Shown: positions 54,529-63,372, numbered from the stretch's first letter. The stretch is DNA of 64,000 nucleotides from Terrimesophilobacter sp963702165 (GCA_963702165.1 OY969722.1:1178001-1242000); one strand, 5' to 3'. Notes: a model not told the origin generated them from the letters alone. A program made the numbers and translations.

Positions 54529-55487
54529 TGACCGACGCCGCTTCCGCCACCCGGCAGCCGGCCGACCGGCCGCTGCGGGTAGCGGTGAGCGGCGCATCCG
54601 GGTTCCTCGGCACCGAACTGGTGCGAGCGCTGCGCGCCGATGGCCACGACGTCGTACGGCTCGTCCGCCGCAGCGCGGCCAGCGACGACGAGGTCCGCTG
54701 GGACCCGGCGCAGGGCATTCTCGACGAGCGACTGCTTGACACCCTCGACGCTGTCGTGAACCTGAGCGGGGCGTCGCTGTACCGGCTGCCGTGGACCCCC
54801 TCCTACAAGCGCGAACTGGTCGACTCCCGGGTTGCACCAGCGCGGACCATCGCCGAGGCGATCAGCCGCTCCAGCGATCCGCCCGCAGTGTTCCTGTCCG
54901 CCTCCACCGTCGGCTACTACGGTGACCGCCCGGGCGAGCGGCTCACCGAGGACTCCCGGCGCGGCGACGGTTTCGTCACCGAACTGGTCGAGCAATGGGA
55001 GGAGGCGGCGAATCCGGCACGCGAGGTCACCCGGGTCGTGCACACCCGCAGCGGCATCGTGCTCGGGCGCGGCGGCGCGCTGGAGAACCTCGCCCGCTTC
55101 ACCAGGATCGGCGCTGGCATCCGCCTCGGCACGGGCGGCGACCTCTGGCCGTGGATCAGCCTGAAGGACGAGGTGCGGGGCATCCGCCACCTGCTCACGT
55201 CACAACTGCGCGGGCCGGTCAACCTTGTCGGCCCCACAACGGCGACCTCCGGCCGGATCAGCGATCACCTGGCGAAGCGGATGGGAAAGCGGATGCACGT
55301 CACCGTGCCGGAGTGGGTGATTCGGACCCCGTTACCGGATGCCGCAGCGCTCGCGTTCGCGAGTCAGGAGGTGGTGCCGCAAAAGCTCACCGCGGACGGT
55401 TTCACCTGGGAGCACGAGACGGTGGAGCAGGCGATCGACGCCGCGTTTACGTTCCGCTCGCGCGCTCGAGCGCAATCGCCCGCCTGA
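54528..55487 (+). CDS. NAD-dependent epimerase, TIGR01777 (YfcH) family
   Basis: This 319-aa extended-SDR-like protein has the nucleotide loop VSGASGFLGTELVRAL, VVNLSGASLYRLPWTPSYK (shown as a 19-residue stretch), SASTVGYYGD with the Tyr of the active site and GDLWPWISLKDEVRGI. The C-terminal DUF1731 part ends with ALAFASQEVVPQKL. The family's substrate is unknown; a YfcH-like role near division has been proposed in other bacteria. It is co-transcribed with osmC. Its last 41 bp overlap the convergent TPR protein gene. Confidence 0.88.
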   Translation: MTDAASATRQPADRPLRVAVSGASGFLGTELVRALRADGHDVVRLVRRSAASDDEVRWDPAQGILDERLLDTLDAVVNLSGASLYRLPWTPSYKRELVDSRVAPARTIAEAISRSSDPPAVFLSASTVGYYGDRPGERLTEDSRRGDGFVTELVEQWEEAANPAREVTRVVHTRSGIVLGRGGALENLARFTRIGAGIRLGTGGDLWPWISLKDEVRGIRHLLTSQLRGPVNLVGPTTATSGRISDHLAKRMGKRMHVTVPEWVIRTPLPDAAALAFASQEVVPQKLTADGFTWEHETVEQAIDAAFTFRSRARAQSPA

Positions 55488-55896
55488 TCGCGTGCCGCGC
55501 GCGGCGCCGGTCCCCCGCATTGTCGTAGGCGAGGCCCAGGCGGAACCATGCCTGCCAACTGTCCGGTGCGGCGTCGGCTTCGAGGCGATACCGCTCGAAG
55601 ACTGCATCCGCGGCCGCGCGGTCGATGACGCGTCCGCTCGGATAGCGTTCCAGGTTGTCGTCGGGAAGGCCGCCCTCGGCCGCCAGTTCACGCTCCAGCC
55701 GCCCACTGCGCCAGCCGAACAGCAGCTCGGCAGCCAGTGCCCAGAACCCGATCAGCGGCAGCACCAGCAGCGCGACGCCCATCACCTTCGCGACCGGCTC
55801 GTCGACCGCGATCAGCCGGAACGACGACTGCACGACCAGGAGGAGGTACAGCGCGAGCAGCGCGGCCATCACGATCGCACCGATGCGGGCGGTCAT
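55447..55896 (-). CDS. Membrane protein with C-terminal TPR-like helices
   Basis: This 149-aa protein has two N-terminal membrane helices (about 4-24 and 37-60). A soluble part ends in WQAWFRLGLAYDNAGDRRRARHAIRRAIAL, a single tetratricopeptide-like pair, quoted here for its W/G/Y/A pattern. The start overlaps the dapB stop codon (ATGA), so it is translated after dapB. The 3' end overlaps the epimerase gene on the other strand by 41 bp. No known family was recognised beyond the TPR-like part. Confidence 0.75.
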   Translation of the reverse strand: MTARIGAIVMAALLALYLLLVVQSSFRLIAVDEPVAKVMGVALLVLPLIGFWALAAELLFGWRSGRLERELAAEGGLPDDNLERYPSGRVIDRAAADAVFERYRLEADAAPDSWQAWFRLGLAYDNAGDRRRARHAIRRAIALERASGT

Positions 55897-56633
55897 GGTG
55901 CGGTCGGCGCCGGCTCGAGCAACGAGTCGAGGCCGAGGGTCACGCCACGGCGTGTGCGCATGGCGCGCAGCGCGAGGAGGATGCCTGCTTCGTACGAATT
56001 TTGGCTCAGGGTCTCGTGCCTGATCGTGAGCAGTTCGCCGTCCCCGGCGAAGATCACCTCTTGGCGTGCCGCGACGCCGCGCATGCGAAGACTGTGCACA
56101 GGCACTCCAGCGACCAGTTGCCCACGAGCGCGCTGGTCGGCGTGCGGTGCGACGGTGGGGAGGAACTGCCGCGCGTCGGCGATCAACTCGGCGGTGCGCA
56201 CCGCTGTGCCGGACGGCGAATCGATCTTGTCGGTGTGGTGCGCCTCTATGATCTCGATGGATTCGAAGAACCGTGCCGCGGTTGCTGCGAACTGCGACGC
56301 CAGCACAGAGCCCAGTGAGAAGTTTGGAACGATCAGCACACCGGCATCCGGCGCGTCGGCAACTCGGGTCCGAAGTGCGGCGATCCTCTCCTGAGACCAT
56401 CCCGATGTGCCGACGATGGCGCGGATCCCGTTCTCGACGGCGAACTCGACCACCTTGGGACTGACCGTTGGCAACGTCACGTCAACGACGATGTCGGCAC
56501 CGAGCATCTCGGTGAGGGGCGACTTGGACGTGAGGCGTGCGACCAGCTCGAAGTCGGGTGCGGCGTCGACGACATCCGAAACGTAGCGGCCCATCCGACC
56601 GGACGCACCGGCCACAGCCACCTTCGTTCGCAT
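55893..56633 (-). CDS. dapB: 4-hydroxy-tetrahydrodipicolinate reductase
   Basis: DapB reduces the product of DapA with NAD(P)H. The 246-aa protein has VAVAGASGRMGRYVSDVV at the N terminus, the NAD motif VDVTLP, VGTSGWSQER and the catalytic segment IEAHHTDKIDSPSGTAVRTA. ATG 56633 has TAGATT at 6 nt and no ribosome site, hence a leaderless start. The divergent GNAT gene starts only 39 bp away. Confidence 0.96.
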   Translation of the reverse strand: MRTKVAVAGASGRMGRYVSDVVDAAPDFELVARLTSKSPLTEMLGADIVVDVTLPTVSPKVVEFAVENGIRAIVGTSGWSQERIAALRTRVADAPDAGVLIVPNFSLGSVLASQFAATAARFFESIEIIEAHHTDKIDSPSGTAVRTAELIADARQFLPTVAPHADQRARGQLVAGVPVHSLRMRGVAARQEVIFAGDGELLTIRHETLSQNSYEAGILLALRAMRTRRGVTLGLDSLLEPAPTAP

Positions 56634-56672
56634 TACCCAAATCTACCGCAGTCGGTGATTAGGCTTTCGTGG

Positions 56673-57140
56673 GTGCTGACGTTCGAACCGACCACCGTTG
56701 CCGACGCCGAGGCGCACACGCTCCTCAGCGAGTATTTCGCGGATCGCGCGCGCGATTTCCCCGGGCCGCAGGGCTATCGCACCACCTTCCCGACCCAGGA
56801 TCAGTTCACTCCTCCGGCCGGTGTCTTCCTTCTCGCCAGACGAGATGGAGTGGCCATCGGATGCGGCGGCATCCGTCGCATCGAGCCCGGCGACGCCGGT
56901 ACCCGGTACGAGCTCAAGCACCTGTACGTGCGCCCCGCTGCCCGCGGCGGCGGCGTGGGCCGATCGATCATGACGGAACTGGAACGCCGCGCGGCCGAGT
57001 TCGGTGCCGCCGAGGTCGTGCTCGACACCAACGCCAGCCTCGAGGCGGCCGGTCAGTTGTACCGTTCGAGCGGGTACCGGGACATCCCCGCCTACAACGA
57101 CAACCCGAACGCCACCAACTGGTACGCGAAGACGCTCTAG
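56673..57140 (+). CDS. GNAT-family N-acetyltransferase
   Basis: This 155-aa acetyl-CoA-dependent transferase carries LKHLYVRPAARGGGVGRSIM (motif A, acetyl-CoA pyrophosphate loop) and VLDTNASLEAAGQLYRSSGY (motif B). GTG 56673 is preferred over GTG 56655 because TAGGCT lies exactly 7 nt upstream and no ribosome site fits the longer form. It converges with the phosphatase gene, overlapping by 4 bp. The substrate is unknown. Confidence 0.85.
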   Translation: MLTFEPTTVADAEAHTLLSEYFADRARDFPGPQGYRTTFPTQDQFTPPAGVFLLARRDGVAIGCGGIRRIEPGDAGTRYELKHLYVRPAARGGGVGRSIMTELERRAAEFGAAEVVLDTNASLEAAGQLYRSSGYRDIPAYNDNPNATNWYAKTL

Positions 57141-57739
57141 TAGGGCTGCTCTTCCGGCAGTCCGGTCCGCAGCGCCGCCGGGAGGTGGCCGAGGTCGTTG
57201 TGTGTGACGAGCACGGGCGGCTTCGCCGTGCGCACCCTGATGATCGTCAGGCCGCAGTTGGCCTGGTTGAGCCCCATCCAGCGCCAGGCCGGCGCGCCGA
57301 ACACCTCGCGCACGAACCAGGCGATCACGAAGTTGTGCGTAATGAGCAGCTCGTGACGCTCATCGCGTGACGGAGTCAGCCACTCGGCGACCGCATCCGC
57401 CATCTGGGCCTTGCCCGCCTCCAGCTCCTCGGGAGTCACGCCGCCGAAGAACGGCTCGAACGCGTGCGGCATGTCCGGCGTCGGACCAGACGGGATGCAG
57501 TCGTACAGCAGCGCGCTTGGCTCTGGCGTCACACCCGGGAGGGTCTGGGCGATGACTTTCGCGGTCTCCTCTGCACGCTGCAGCGGCGAGTGCCACACAG
57601 AGCCGAGCGGCACCCCGGCAAGTCGGGCACCGATGGCTTTGGCCTGTTTCTGTCCGCGGGTCGACAGCGGTCCATCCGGCATGCCGTGCTCGGCATCCTT
57701 CTGCTCGCCATGGCGAACCAAGTACAGGTAGTGGGACAT
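57137..57739 (-). CDS. Histidine phosphatase family protein
   Basis: This 200-aa phosphoglycerate-mutase-like fold shows the N-terminal LYLVRHGEQKDAEHG (catalytic His in RHGE), DGPLSTRGQKQAKAIGARL, SPLQRAEETA and the second His in LLITHNFVIAWFV. It could be a broad phosphatase rather than a mutase, as glycolytic forms have other signature residues. It lies 30 bp downstream of the M16 peptidase gene on the same strand. Confidence 0.88.
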   Translation of the reverse strand: MSHYLYLVRHGEQKDAEHGMPDGPLSTRGQKQAKAIGARLAGVPLGSVWHSPLQRAEETAKVIAQTLPGVTPEPSALLYDCIPSGPTPDMPHAFEPFFGGVTPEELEAGKAQMADAVAEWLTPSRDERHELLITHNFVIAWFVREVFGAPAWRWMGLNQANCGLTIIRVRTAKPPVLVTHNDLGHLPAALRTGLPEEQPY

Positions 57740-57769
57740 CGTTGTCCTTGCCTTTCGGGTTTGTTTTTC

Positions 57770-59137
57770 TCAGCCGACCGCTGCCGGCTCCGTGGTGAAG
57801 CCGGCGAAATCGCCCTCGGAGACGGCGCCGACGACACTCAGGCTGAGCGGCCTGGACACCAGGTCCTGCGCGAGCGCAGCGACGTCGTCCCTCGTCACCA
57901 GGTCGAGGCGTCGCAGCGCCTCATCCAGGTCGACGAACTCGCCGAGCGTCAGTTCCGCGCGCCCGAGCCGCGACATCCGCGTGTCGGAGTCCTCGAGCGC
58001 CAGCGCGGATGCGCCGGAGAGTTGGCCGATCGCGCGATCGCGCTCTGCGACAGTGATGCCGTGCTCCGCCATCCGCCGGAACTCACCGAGCAGCAGCTCG
58101 GCGACCTGCGGCGCCTTGGACGGTGAGCAGCCCGCGTAGAGGCCGAAGATGCCGGCGTCGGAGTAGGCGGGCGAGTACGAGTACACCGCGTAGGCGAGGC
58201 CGCGCTTCTCGCGGATCTCCTGGAACAGGCGGGACGACATCCCGCTGCCGAGAACCGAGTTGAGCACCGCCATCACGCTGCGGCGGTCGTCGGCCGCGGC
58301 GATACTCGGAACGCCGAGCAGCATGTTCGCCTGCTCGAGCGGGCGCCCGACGACGGTGAGCGCCGCGCCGCGGTCGATCACGGTGTGGGAGGCGTCGCGG
58401 CGCTCGACCGGCGCGGCCGGGACATCGAGTTCCCACCCCGCCGACCGGAGCGACTTCTCGACGTGCTCGACGAGCTGATCGTGGTCCACCGCGCCGGCCA
58501 CCGTGATGACCAGGTCGTTCGGGCGGTAGTTGGCGCGGTAGTGCTTCCAGACCGCGTCGCGGGTCACCGCCTTGATGGTCTCCGGGTTGCCGCCGATCGG
58601 GCGGCCGAGCGGATGCGCGCCGAAGACGGCCTCGAAGAACCGCTCGCTCGCGACATCCGACGGATCGTCGTCCGCCATCGCCAGCTCCTCGAGGATCACG
58701 CCCCGCTCGTTCTCGAACTCCTGCGTGTCCAGCAGCGAGCTGGTGAACATGTCGGAGAGCACCTCGACCGCCATCGGCAGGTCGCGGTCACGCACCTTCG
58801 CGTAGTAGCAGGTGTGCTCCTTGGCGGTCAGGGCGTTGTTCTCGCCGCCGACCGAGTCGAAGCTGACGGCGATGTCCAGCGCGGTGCGACTGGTCGTCCC
58901 CTTGAACAGCAGATGCTCGAGGAAGTGGGTGGAGCCGTACCCCTCGGCTGCCTCGTCGCGCGATCCCACTGCGACCCAGTAGCCGATCGTCGCGCTGCGC
59001 GCACCGGGCACCTGCTCGGAGAGGATGCGCACGCCGGACGGGAGGACGCTGCGCCGAACGAGACAGTCACCGGTAGCGCGGAACGAGAGTTCTGAAAGAT
59101 CCAGAGGAAGCTGCACTGCACGGTTCATATCACCCAT
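57770..59137 (-). CDS. M16-family zinc peptidase
   Basis: This 455-aa insulinase-like protease has the inverted zinc motif HFLEH (about 71-75) and the third ligand Glu in ENERGVILEELAM (about 144-156). The second half shows REKRGLAYAVYSYSPAY, the usual substrate-contact segment. It has no signal peptide, so a cytoplasmic role is likely. The start may be ATG 59137 or ATG 59128; TAGGCT ends 1 nt before the first and 10 nt before the second. In many actinobacteria this gene follows pnp, which is absent here. Confidence 0.9.
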   Translation of the reverse strand: MGDMNRAVQLPLDLSELSFRATGDCLVRRSVLPSGVRILSEQVPGARSATIGYWVAVGSRDEAAEGYGSTHFLEHLLFKGTTSRTALDIAVSFDSVGGENNALTAKEHTCYYAKVRDRDLPMAVEVLSDMFTSSLLDTQEFENERGVILEELAMADDDPSDVASERFFEAVFGAHPLGRPIGGNPETIKAVTRDAVWKHYRANYRPNDLVITVAGAVDHDQLVEHVEKSLRSAGWELDVPAAPVERRDASHTVIDRGAALTVVGRPLEQANMLLGVPSIAAADDRRSVMAVLNSVLGSGMSSRLFQEIREKRGLAYAVYSYSPAYSDAGIFGLYAGCSPSKAPQVAELLLGEFRRMAEHGITVAERDRAIGQLSGASALALEDSDTRMSRLGRAELTLGEFVDLDEALRRLDLVTRDDVAALAQDLVSRPLSLSVVGAVSEGDFAGFTTEPAAVG

Positions 59138-59220
59138 GAGCCTATGCCACCGATGAACCCCTCACGCGCCCCAGAAAAAGCACCCTCGAATTGGGGTACA
59201 AACACAGTCCGCACAAGTGC

Positions 59221-59260
59221 GGACAAACAGACTTGTCTGTCCTCAATTCTGTGCTAGCCT
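59221..59260 (+). promoter_or_regulatory. Promoter and operator of the TetR gene at 59471
   Basis: A -35 box TTGTCT (59234-59239) is followed after 16 bp by a -10 box TAGCCT (59256-59261 end region). The -35 lies in a near-palindrome: ACAGAC-TT-GTCTGT at 59227-59240 within GGACA...TGTCC (59221-59242). The encoded TetR protein may bind this site and repress itself. The M16 gene's upstream flank is about 85 bp to the left. Confidence 0.6.
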
Positions 59261-59261
59261 G

Positions 59262-59470
59262 ACATCCGTCGGACGGTCCGCTCATCCCCCATCTGAGCGG
59301 AACGTTCTGGGGCAAGCGAGCCGACCCGAAGGTCCGCTTGCCCCTGCCTTCGGGCGGACACAGCACGCCCGCGAACCTCGCGGTACCAGACACCGGATCC
59401 TCCCCCCAGGTCCGGTTGGCTGCCGAAGCGTAGTGGGGATCAGCACCATCACGCCCGAGGGAGCCACGCT
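59262..59470 (+). ncRNA. Structured 5' leader of unknown type upstream of the TetR gene
   Basis: About 209 nt between the promoter and the GTG start fold into a row of hairpins. GCTCA/TGAGC (59280-59298) has a loop with five C. GGGGCAAGCG/CGCTTGCCCC (59309-59344) has an inner GACC-CGAA-GGTC. CGCGA/TCGCG lies at 59370-59382. CCGGA/TCCGG (about 59393-59415) has a loop with six C. Two C-rich loops recall actinobacterial 6C RNA, but the spacing is too long for that. The leader is too long for a plain TetR message, so a regulatory RNA or riboswitch is possible. No coding frame is supported. Confidence 0.4.
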
Positions 59471-60061
59471 GTGACGATTGTCGAGTCTGATCCAACGTCA
59501 CAGCGTGCCCCCTGGGCCAAGCAGCGCATTCTGGACACGGCGACACGCCTGTTCTACGACGAGGGCATCCGCCAGGTCGGCATCGATCGGCTGATCGCCG
59601 AGGCCGAGACCACCAAGGCGACTTTCTACAAGTACTACCGCGCCAAGGCGGTGCTCGTGGCCGCCTACATCCGCGGCGCACACGAACGTGACAAGGCTGC
59701 CCTCGAGGCGCTCATCATCGAAGCGGGCGGCGCAGCGCAGGCGCTCGATCTGCTCGTGCAGCGGATCATCGACGAACTGCAGCGGCCCGGCTTCCGCGGC
59801 TGCCTCTACCTCAACGCGGCAGCCGAGTACCCGGAACCGCAGCATGAGGTGCGCGTGATCATCATGGAGCACCGCGACTGGTACACCGCCGCGATCGCCG
59901 ACCTGCTTCGGCAGGTCGGGCATCCGCTCCCCGGTGAGGGCGCTGACGACTTCCTGCTCGCACGCGACGGCGCGATGGTCGGCGGCTACGCCGGTGACGT
60001 CACCGCCGCGGCCGGAGCTCTCCAGCGCAGCGTCGACCGCATCCGCGCCGCCCGCCTCTGA
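59471..60061 (+). CDS. TetR-family transcriptional regulator
   Basis: This 196-aa protein starts TIVESDPTSQRAPWAKQRIL and has the helix-turn-helix IRQVGIDRLIAEAETTKATF with YKYYRAK (about 33-60), typical of TetR/AcrR proteins. The ligand domain keeps GFRGCLYLNAAAEYPE, a Cys-containing segment shared with a redox- or thiol-related subgroup. GTG 59471 follows GAGGGAG. It ends 3 bp before the convergent aldo/keto reductase gene, so the two are separate units. It carries its own operator. Confidence 0.9.
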   Translation: MTIVESDPTSQRAPWAKQRILDTATRLFYDEGIRQVGIDRLIAEAETTKATFYKYYRAKAVLVAAYIRGAHERDKAALEALIIEAGGAAQALDLLVQRIIDELQRPGFRGCLYLNAAAEYPEPQHEVRVIIMEHRDWYTAAIADLLRQVGHPLPGEGADDFLLARDGAMVGGYAGDVTAAAGALQRSVDRIRAARL

Positions 60062-60064
60062 AGC

Positions 60065-61030
60065 TCAAGCGGTTGCCGCGTCGAGCGCTGCGACCTGGCT
60101 CCGGGTCAGTTGGACCAGCGTGCCCGCGATGAGGTCGTCGACCTGAGCCGCACTGCTCGCACTGGCCACCGGCGCGACCACGTTCGGCTTGGTGAGCAGC
60201 CATGCGATCGCGATGCTCGCCGGCGCAACCTCCTGCTCGGCTGACACTCGGTCCAGGGCCGCGAGCACCCGCAGCCCCTTCCTGTTGAGGTGACTCTGCG
60301 CATCCACGACGCGCGAGTCGAAACGGCCGTGCACGCTGGACAGGTTCGCTCGCGTGCGGTACTTGCCGGTGAGAAATCCGCCATCCAACGCGAAGCGCGG
60401 CATGACAGCCAAGCGCTGCGATGCGGCAACCGACGCCATCGAACCTTCGAACACCGCACGGTGCATCAGGTTGTAGCGACTCTGCAGCGCGACAAGCGGC
60501 CCTAGGCCGAGTTGCGCGGCGATGATCCGTGCCTCGATCAGCCGGTTGCCCGAGTGGTCCGAGGCACCCAGATAGCGCACCTTCCCGGCCCGCACGACTT
60601 CGTCGAGCGCGACCAGGGTCTCCTCGAACGGCACCTCAGGTTCGTCGATGTGGAGGTAGAGCAGGTCGAGGTAGTCGGTGCCCAGCCGGGTCAGACTGGC
60701 GTCGATCGCCGCAGTCAGCGCCTCCGGCGTAAGTCCAGGGAAGTCGGCACTCTTGCCGATCTTGGTGGCGAGCACGACATCCGCCCGGCTCCGCCGGTCG
60801 CGCATCCAGTTCCCGATCAGGATCTCGCTGCGTCCACCCGCGTAACTGTCCGCGGTGTCGATGAAGGTGCCGCCGAGCTCGACGTAACGGTCGAGAATGT
60901 CGACGGTCGCCTCTTCGCCCGCCGTCCACCCGAAGACGTTCCCGCCTAGCGCCAGCGAGCTCACCCGGAGCGGGGTGGAACCGAGACTGCGCTGGTGTGC
61001 GCGCGTGCCCAGCTGGCTTGTCGGGTTCAT
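60065..61030 (-). CDS. Aldo/keto reductase
   Basis: This NADPH-dependent reductase is a 321-aa TIM barrel. The catalytic tetrad is visible as Asp and Tyr in DTADSYAGGRSE (about 57-68), Lys in LATKIGKS and His in LLYLHIDEPEVP. The C-terminal NADP-binding part has PVASASSAAQVDDLIAG. ATG 61030 is chosen over codons up to 61129 because the family starts near LGSTPLRVSSLALGG. It is divergent from the PEBP gene. The substrate is unknown. Confidence 0.9.
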   Translation of the reverse strand: MNPTSQLGTRAHQRSLGSTPLRVSSLALGGNVFGWTAGEEATVDILDRYVELGGTFIDTADSYAGGRSEILIGNWMRDRRSRADVVLATKIGKSADFPGLTPEALTAAIDASLTRLGTDYLDLLYLHIDEPEVPFEETLVALDEVVRAGKVRYLGASDHSGNRLIEARIIAAQLGLGPLVALQSRYNLMHRAVFEGSMASVAASQRLAVMPRFALDGGFLTGKYRTRANLSSVHGRFDSRVVDAQSHLNRKGLRVLAALDRVSAEQEVAPASIAIAWLLTKPNVVAPVASASSAAQVDDLIAGTLVQLTRSQVAALDAATA

Positions 61031-61169
61031 GGGATCTCTCGGCCGGTGGAGGTGCGTTGCACAGAGGCTAGAACACGCCGAGCACACTTCCGCGGCACGA
61101 ATGGCGCGATTTGTTCGCGAGGACGTCACCCATCGGTGCGACTATCATCGGCACAACCGACCGAATGCG

Positions 61170-61718
61170 ATGGAGCAGGGGGCGATCTACGTGGTGAATG
61201 ACCCGAACTGGCGTTTGCCGGAGGTGCCGGCGTTCTCGTTGAGCAGCCCGGAAGTGCGCGACGGCGACGTTCTGCCCCGGTGGGCGCGGGCATCCGGAAT
61301 GGGCGGCGAGGACCGCTCCCCGACCCTGGTCTGGTCCGGGCAGCCGAGCGGCACCAAGAGCTTCGCGCTCACCGTGTACGACCCGGATGCACCGACCGGC
61401 AGCGGCTACTGGCACTGGGCGGTGTACAACATCCCGGGCGACGCGAGCGCGCTGCCACAGGATGCCGGGAACCCGGCCGCCGGGCTGCTCCCTGCCGCCG
61501 CGATCACGCTGCCCAACGAGTCACGCGAGGAGCGGTTCGAGGGCGCCGCACCGCCGGCCGGCCATGGCGAACACCGCTACGTGTTCACGTTGTCCGCGCT
61601 CAGCGTCGAACGGCTCGACCTGCCCGCGCGCTGCACCCCCGCGGTCCTCGGCTTCATCCTGCGCACGGTGATCCTGGCTCGCGCGCAGTTGACTACGTTG
61701 TCGGAGACCCCGGCCTAG
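61170..61718 (+). CDS. YbhB/YbcL-family Raf-kinase-inhibitor-like (PEBP) protein
   Basis: This 182-aa protein of the phosphatidylethanolamine-binding fold shows SPTLVWSGQPSGTKSFALTV, YDPDAPTGSGYWHWAVYNIP (DPDAP motif and the following Trp-His) and GHGEHRYVFTLSAL, quoted in separate pieces. The anion-binding pocket residues are present. The start is uncertain: ATG 61170 gives the full form, GTG 61191 is also possible with the GGAGCAGGGGG upstream. Its 3' end overlaps the convergent SulP gene by 26 bp. Function in bacteria is largely unknown. Confidence 0.85.
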   Translation: MEQGAIYVVNDPNWRLPEVPAFSLSSPEVRDGDVLPRWARASGMGGEDRSPTLVWSGQPSGTKSFALTVYDPDAPTGSGYWHWAVYNIPGDASALPQDAGNPAAGLLPAAAITLPNESREERFEGAAPPAGHGEHRYVFTLSALSVERLDLPARCTPAVLGFILRTVILARAQLTTLSETPA

Positions 61719-63372
61719 CGCCCACCAGTTCGCGAGCGGCGGCGATCGCATCCGGGGTCGCCTCGAAGACGCGACCGGCGTCCTTCAGCCGTTGCGCGGA
61801 GGTCAGCGCGGCGAGCACCTTCTTGTGACCGGGTCGGATGCCCGACAGCAGTACGACGATGCCGCGGCGCTCGAGCTTGGCTATCGCGTCGTCGAGCATC
61901 AGCGCGCCGGTCGCATCGATCGTGGTCAGCCGGCTCATGCGCAGGATGACCACCGCGACATCCGCGACCTCGCTGAGCTCGAGCAGGAAGCGGTGGGCTG
62001 CACCGAAGAACAGCGCGCCGTCGAGGCGGAAGGCGACGATACGGTCGTCGAGCAGGCTGCGCTCCTCTGCGAAGTGGTCGGCATGGTCGAGAGGCACCCG
62101 CTCGACCCTGGACGCCTTCGCTACGGCACGCAGCGCGACGAAGCCGGCCAGCGCGAGGCCGACGACGACGGCCGTGACCAGGTCGATCGCCACGGTGACC
62201 ACGAACGTGAGCACCAGCACGAGCGCATCCCCGCGCGATGAGCGCATGATCGCCTTGATCGAGCCGACCTGGATCATCTGCACGGTCGTTGCGAGCAGCA
62301 CGCCGCCGAGGGCTGCGAGCGGGATCACCCCGACCAGCGGCGCGGCGACGAGCGTGAACAGCAGCAGGATGATCGCGTGCGAGAACGACGCGAGGCGCGA
62401 CTGCGCTCCCGCGCGCACGTTGACGGCGGTGCGAGCGATCGCGGCGGTCGCCGGGACGCCACCGAACAGCGGGGCCGCCAGGTTCGCCAGTCCCTGGCCG
62501 AACAGCTCACGGTCGGGGTTGTGCTTCTGCCCGACGCTCATGGCGTCCGCGACGGTCGCGCAGAGCAGGCTCTCCAGCGCGGCTAGCGCTGCGACGGCGA
62601 GCGCGGAGGGCAGCAGCGCGGTCAGCGTGGCCGGGTCGAAGAAGCCGACGGATGGCGCGGGCAGGCCGGCGGGGAGGGTGCCGACGGTGTCGATGCCGAA
62701 GCCGGCGAAGAATGCGACGACTGTCGCGAGGATGACCGCGACAAGCGAGAACGGCACGGCCGGCTTGAAGCGGGCGCCGATCAGGATGATCGCGGCCACC
62801 GCCAGCGCGATGATCACCGGCACGAGGTCCGGAGCCGCAGCCCAGCGCACGATCGCGTCGAAGGCGATCGCCCATACCTGCTGTTGGTCGCCGGCCTCAA
62901 CGCCGAGGATGTTGGGCAGCTGCTGCAGCGCGATGACCACGGCGATTCCCGCTGTAAAGCCCTCGACGAGGGACGCGGGGAGGTAGCGCACGTAGCGTCC
63001 GATCCCTGACACCGCGAGACCGAGCAGGATGACGCCGGCCATCACGCCGACCTGCAGCACACCGCTCGCGCCGAACTGGTGCACCACCGGGATCAGCACG
63101 ACGGTCATCGCCCCCGTGGGTCCCGACACCTGCAGGTTGCTGCCGCCGAACACCGCGGCGATCGCACCCGCGACGATCGCGGTGATCAGCCCGGCTTCCG
63201 CGCCGAGCCCGGAGGCGACGCCGAAGGCGAGTGCGAGCGGCAGCGCGACGATGGCAACGGTCAGTCCGGCGAGGAGGTCCCGCCCCGGTGACCGGCGCAT
63301 CGCCGCGACATCGCCCCTACCGGGAAGCAGCCCGAGCAGGAAGCGGCCGCTGGCCGACATCCGTCGTCTCAT
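61693..63372 (-). CDS. SulP-family anion transporter with STAS domain
   Basis: This 559-aa membrane protein has about 12-14 helices in residues 30-410. It contains GLTVAIVALPLALAFGVASG and GSNLQVSGPTGAMTVVL, the SulP core, and ALESLLCATVADAMSVGQKH. A C-terminal cytoplasmic STAS domain (about 435-540) includes LRMSRLTTIDATGALMLDDA. Substrates in the family are sulfate, bicarbonate or dicarboxylates; none can be chosen here. The start overlaps the ArsR gene (ATGA), so the regulator is made from the same message. Confidence 0.9.
   Translation of the reverse strand: MRRRMSASGRFLLGLLPGRGDVAAMRRSPGRDLLAGLTVAIVALPLALAFGVASGLGAEAGLITAIVAGAIAAVFGGSNLQVSGPTGAMTVVLIPVVHQFGASGVLQVGVMAGVILLGLAVSGIGRYVRYLPASLVEGFTAGIAVVIALQQLPNILGVEAGDQQQVWAIAFDAIVRWAAAPDLVPVIIALAVAAIILIGARFKPAVPFSLVAVILATVVAFFAGFGIDTVGTLPAGLPAPSVGFFDPATLTALLPSALAVAALAALESLLCATVADAMSVGQKHNPDRELFGQGLANLAAPLFGGVPATAAIARTAVNVRAGAQSRLASFSHAIILLLFTLVAAPLVGVIPLAALGGVLLATTVQMIQVGSIKAIMRSSRGDALVLVLTFVVTVAIDLVTAVVVGLALAGFVALRAVAKASRVERVPLDHADHFAEERSLLDDRIVAFRLDGALFFGAAHRFLLELSEVADVAVVILRMSRLTTIDATGALMLDDAIAKLERRGIVVLLSGIRPGHKKVLAALTSAQRLKDAGRVFEATPDAIAAARELVGARPGSPTT

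Noticed and set aside
59262..59470. Firm assignment as 6C RNA
   Set aside because: There are two C-rich loops, but they are about 95 nt apart with other hairpins between, unlike the compact known class.
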